Below are positions 27,879 through 31,018 of a stretch of DNA of 31,018 nt, piece after piece (position 1 is the first letter of the stretch; each line of letters starts with the position of its first letter). Source of the stretch: Sanguinoderma infundibulare (taxonomy: Eukaryota; Basidiomycota; Agaricomycetes; Polyporales; Polyporaceae); NCBI GenBank assembly GCA_032821775.1, contig JAVLRN010000034.1, positions 1 to 31,018 of the forward strand, read 5' to 3'. A program made the position numbers and the translations under genes. The notes beneath the pieces are model-generated. The model worked only from the letters and a program-made list of their open reading frames with translations. It was not told the origin of the DNA and ran no database searches.

Positions 27879-29049
27879 CAAGTAGCATTAACCTTTCGGA
27901 TTACGATTTAATTATATCGTTTACATATTTGTTTATAAAAAATAAAAACCCAATAAGTTTTAATTTTACCAATATTTCTAATTTTACTAGTAATTGTCAC
28001 TCAATGACTAAAATTGATACAGAAAATTGGAAAACTATTTTAGGTAGAAAAGGAGCCATCCAATATTCTCATAAATTGGCAATTGACCAAATTATAAGTA
28101 ATAAACCTGTAAAAATTTCAAATAATTAATGAAATTTTAGCTTATTGTAATATTTCAATTAGTGAAGATATATTAAATAGTTTAATAAATGTACCAAGTA
28201 TACTTATCAAAAATTTAGATACTAATGAATCAAAAAAATTTATTAAAGATAATATTGGTTCACCTTCTAGTAAAATACAGATACCTGGTGTTTACATTTT
28301 TTACACATAAAATTACTGGGGCTAAATATGTTGGATCCTCTTCACAATTAGCACTAAGATTGTCTGGCTATCTAAATTACACACATAAACCAATAGGTAA
28401 ATTTGTACCACTACTATTAAAAGATAAATTATCTCATTTTACTTTAGAGGTTATACCTTTGGTAGATAATTATAATTTTAGATCTGAAATAGTATTAGAA
28501 CAATATTATTTATTAGATCCCAGTTTTAATTTAAATACTGTTAGAGTAGCTAATAATTCTAGTGGTTCTAATGCTAAACCTCTTTTCATGTATAATAGAG
28601 ATAAAACCATATTGTATTATTCTTCTACACAACAAAAAGATTTTATAATAAATCTTAATATTAGTCATTTTACTTTTTCTAAACATTTTAAAAAAATGGT
28701 TCTTATTATTTATGTAAATATTTTTTTTCTAGAGAACCTGTATTAAATGCTAAAGTTAAGGATATCTCTATATTAGAATTAGCTTTACAGTTAGAAAAAG
28801 ATAGAAAAAATATTTAATAAAAATAAGCCTTTAAATAGTTTAAGTAGATCTGTATTAATGTGTTTAAATAATAATACTTATTGTCAGGAAATGAAAGGAG
28901 ACAGCAAAAGTAAAATGTTGCTGTTTTTTAGTATTGGAAAATGTGTAGAATATTTAAGGTTTAAAGGATTTCCCGCTACCCAAACAACATTGGTTAAATA
29001 CATAGATACAGGTAAAAGTTATCATGGTTATAAATTTAAATATGTATAA
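27879..29049 (+). pseudogene. GIY-YIG homing endonuclease of cox1 intron 2, frameshifted
   Basis: The frame continues exon 2 for about 84 codons (to 28129), then shifts. The nuclease module reads [29 protein letters not shown] (GIY-YIG with Arg in the following helix). NUMOD1-like segments follow ([23 protein letters not shown]..., and near the end FSIGKCVEYLRFKGFPATQTTLVKYIDTGKSYHGYKFKYV). Breaks are near 28105 (one A too many), 28297-28302 (T6), about 28690-28696 (A7) and about 28803-28808 (one A too few). Apart from these the protein is well conserved, so it is a young pseudogene or affected by sequence errors. Confidence 0.77.
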
Positions 29050-29329
29050 ATATTGTGTAATCTTATCGGTTAATTTGGGGTTGATATAAAATTTCTAACT
29101 ATATGCTGGAACACCCTTAAGCTTTAAGTACTCATCTAATTCTAATTAGAAAGTAAAAAATCTTAAAGATTGGGCAATCAGCAGGAAACCAAATTTTACT
29201 TATTGCTGGTATTAAATTAGGGGTCCTCAGAGACTATACGTTAGATACCGTTTCTAATTTATATTTAGAAAAAATTATAAACGCTGAAGATATAGTCCAC
29301 TTTAATTAAGAAATTAATTCTTTACAAGG
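27879..29329 (+). mobile_element. Group I intron 2 of cox1 (1451 bp)
   Basis: The core is 3' of the ORF: CTATATGCTGGAACACCC near 29099, GGGCAATCAGCAGGAAACC near 29173, GGTCCTCAGAGACTATACG near 29222, and GAAGATATAGTCCAC near 29286. It ends in G before TC-ATT-ACT of exon 3. Confidence 0.9.
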
Positions 29330-29453
29330 TCATTACTACTGTACTTAATATGAGAACTAATGGAATGAGTTTTACATAAATTACCATTATTTGTATGGGC
29401 TATTTTTGTAACTGCAATTTTTATTATTATTATCATTACCTGTTTTAGCCGGT
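29330..29453 (+). CDS. cox1: Cytochrome c oxidase subunit 1, exon 3, with two apparent frameshifts
   Basis: The exon encodes [41 protein letters not shown], but not in one frame as written. There is one extra A at 29374 (between the Phe and His codons of MSFHK) and one extra T in the T5 run 29418-29422 (in AILLLL). With both removed the exon is 122 bases and fits its neighbours perfectly. A working cox1 cannot carry these changes, so either the sequence is wrong at two points, or this copy is non-functional, or it is corrected at RNA level. Ends at GGT with intron 3 in phase 0. Confidence 0.85.
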
Positions 29454-30676
29454 AAACTAATACTGCCGGCTTTAAATTCGGCTATATGCTGGGAACTCCT
29501 AAAGCCTTAGGTACTATATAATTTTAATAATTTTATTAGTTAGAAGCCTAAAGGATGTAACAATGGACAATCAGCAGGAAACCTATTAGATTTTTAGTCT
29601 TATAGGTATCCTCAGAGACTATACACCGAAATTGTCTGCTTCTACATTTAATAAAAAAAAAAACTAATTACAATAAATCTGGTTCATGTTTTAGCAGGAC
29701 TTATAGAAGGAAATGGTTCTATAATTATACCTAAAACTGATTCCAAAAGGTAAATTAAATTATCCTTATATAAAATAAATATAGGATTTAATTTAAGAGA
29801 TTTCCCATTAGCTCAATTAATTCAAAAAGAATTAGGGACTGGTTTCACTTTCTAGAATGAAAGGAGTAAATGCTTTATTTATTACAAGTTAATAGTTTTG
29901 AATGAGTTTTAAATTTTAGTATCTTTAATAAAATGGTAAAATAAAAACATCTAAAATAAAAAGTTTATACGATTTAATAAATTTCTTGAATTATAAACAT
30001 AAAGATTTAAATTTTATTAAAAAACATTTAGGTTCTAGTCCTATTGATTCAAATGCTTGGTTATCAGGATTTATTGAAGCCGTTGGTTCTTTTCAATTAT
30101 TTTAAATAAAATTTCTATTAAAATAAGATTTAGTTTTAAGTCAACCGAGTCGAAATAAATTTAAATTTTGTAAATCAAATCGAGCAATAATGAATAATAT
30201 AGCAGAATATTTAGAAGTGGAAGTTTCTAATAAAAAGAAAGGGGTGGAATTAACTGTAAAAACACAAAGTCTTACAAGTAATTAAAAATTAATTAATTAT
30301 TTAACAAGATTTCCTCTTTGGTCTAGTAAATTCTTAAATTACTCTGATTGGTTAATTGCATTAGATTTATTTAAAAAGGTATTTAAAACAAAAAAATAAA
30401 TCAGAACTAGTAATAAATGTAATTAGAGAAATTAAAGGGGGAATTAATTACAAAAGAGTTAATTTTACTTGGTATCATTTACTTAAAATTTATAGTATAT
30501 AGTTATTATATGTAGAATCTGTTGTAAAATTTTACAGCTTAGATTAATAAGATATAGTCCCAACATACATGTGAATGTATGAGAATTGACCTTAAACATT
30601 TTATGTTTTTTGAGACTAAATATTAGATTAATTAATTTAGTCATGGTATCTAGTCCAGTCAATCAAGAATTTATTG
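29454..30676 (+). mobile_element. Group I intron 3 of cox1 (1223 bp)
   Basis: Core elements: GGCTATATGCTGGGAACTCC near 29479, GGACAATCAGCAGGAAACC near 29566, ATCCTCAGAGACTATAC near 29609, and the last P7 strand AAGATATAGTCCC at 30549-30561. The ORF remnant thus sits between the two P7 strands (P8 side). It inserts after LPVLAG and ends in G30676. Confidence 0.88.
29660..30499 (+). pseudogene. Dead LAGLIDADG endonuclease of cox1 intron 3
   Basis: Fragments in changing frames: HVLAGLIEGNGSIIIPK, YKINIGFNLRDFPLAQLIQKELGTG, and AWLSGFIEAVGSFQLF. Both LAGLIDADG motifs have lost the catalytic Asp: position 8 is Asn (AAT, 29712-29714) in the first and Val (GTT, 30082-30084) in the second. Stop codons and shifts are frequent. 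This is the most decayed intron ORF here, and the substitutions show real loss rather than read errors. Confidence 0.75.
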
Positions 30677-30770
30677 GGTATTACTATGTTGCTAACAGAT
30701 AGGAACTTTAGCACTAGCTTTTACGACCCCGCGGGAGGGGGGGACCCTATTTTATATCAACATTTATTCT
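30677..30770 (+). CDS. cox1: Cytochrome c oxidase subunit 1, exon 4
   Basis: This 94-base exon encodes [31 protein letters not shown] plus the first base of Trp, directly upstream of the HPEVY active-site region. The middle is unusually GC-rich: the codons for YDPAGGGDP are TAC GAC CCC GCG GGA GGG GGG GAC CCT, while the rest of cox1 favours A/T at the third position. This suggests replacement by foreign exon sequence. The join to the next exon lies outside the window. The gene is incomplete here. Confidence 0.93.
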
Positions 30771-31018
30771 TAATAACAATTATTACTTATAATGTCTCTA
30801 CGATTAAAAAACTGTTTACTACTTTATTTTTTTTAATACTAATGAAACAAAATATTTATATTTGGGAAAGTAATACATAAGAGTACTTTAAATAAAGATC
30901 ATCTTAATTCTTAATTAAGAATTAAATTAATTGAAATGGTTTGAAATAGTAGACTTGTATAGCAATAATTATAGGAATAAAGGGTATGATTTGACGCAAG
31001 TCATACTGTTGTTATGGG
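30771..31018 (+). mobile_element. Intron 4 of cox1 (5' part, cut by window end)
   Basis: The cox1 protein breaks off after QHLF and the following sequence is not exon. The frame runs on as [15 protein letters not shown]... to TAA at 30878-30880. Near 30980-31018 TATGATTTGACGCAAGTCATACTG can form a stem, as in group I cores. The class is likely group I, but only the first 248 bases are visible. Confidence 0.7.

Overview
The window is an AT-rich, intron-rich fungal mitochondrial genome segment. The respiratory gene set, the nad2-nad3 junction one base apart, group I introns with LAGLIDADG and GIY-YIG homing-endonuclease genes, and an integrated linear-plasmid DNA polymerase all point to a filamentous fungus. 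Basidiomycota (Agaricomycetes) is my best guess from protein flavour, but I cannot prove it from this window. All standard genes lie on the + strand. Core genes read with the standard code. Several intron ORFs and one plasmid ORF only read through if UGA is tryptophan, although the tRNA-Trp found here has anticodon CCA.

Layout: trnS(GCU), nad2 (2 exons, one intron with an intact LAGLIDADG ORF), nad3. Next comes a minus-strand block (about 4.6-11.5 kb) that looks like an integrated mitochondrial plasmid: ORF-C (membrane protein with poly-Asn), ORF-B (632 aa membrane protein with a large soluble domain), a tRNA-like sequence, a protein-primed family B DNA polymerase (872 aa), and ORF-A (one membrane segment plus ten Q-T-E/D repeats). 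Then trnG, trnW, trnD, atp9, trnC, trnR, nad1 (3 exons, 2 introns), trnI, and cob (4 exons, 3 introns). After cob is a decayed + strand paralogue of ORF-B, followed by a more decayed minus-strand plasmid-like remnant. Last come trnP, trnN, trnL(UAA), trnM, trnE and the 5' part of cox1 (4 exons, 3 complete introns, a fourth running off the end).

Exon junctions were set by protein continuity together with the group I rule (exon ends in U, intron ends in G). All nine complete introns fit. The assembled cob is 387 aa and its four haem histidines fall at 82, 96, 183 and 197, as in yeast.

Notable points: a 22-bp element repeated ahead of two plasmid ORFs and partly ahead of a third; a second, inverted, broken copy of plasmid ORF-B after cob; an identical 82-bp catalytic-core tract in two neighbouring cob introns; many one-base indels, nearly all in homopolymers, that break intron ORFs and also cox1 exon 3; and a GC-rich, codon-atypical cox1 exon 4 just before an intron, which looks like a co-conversion tract.
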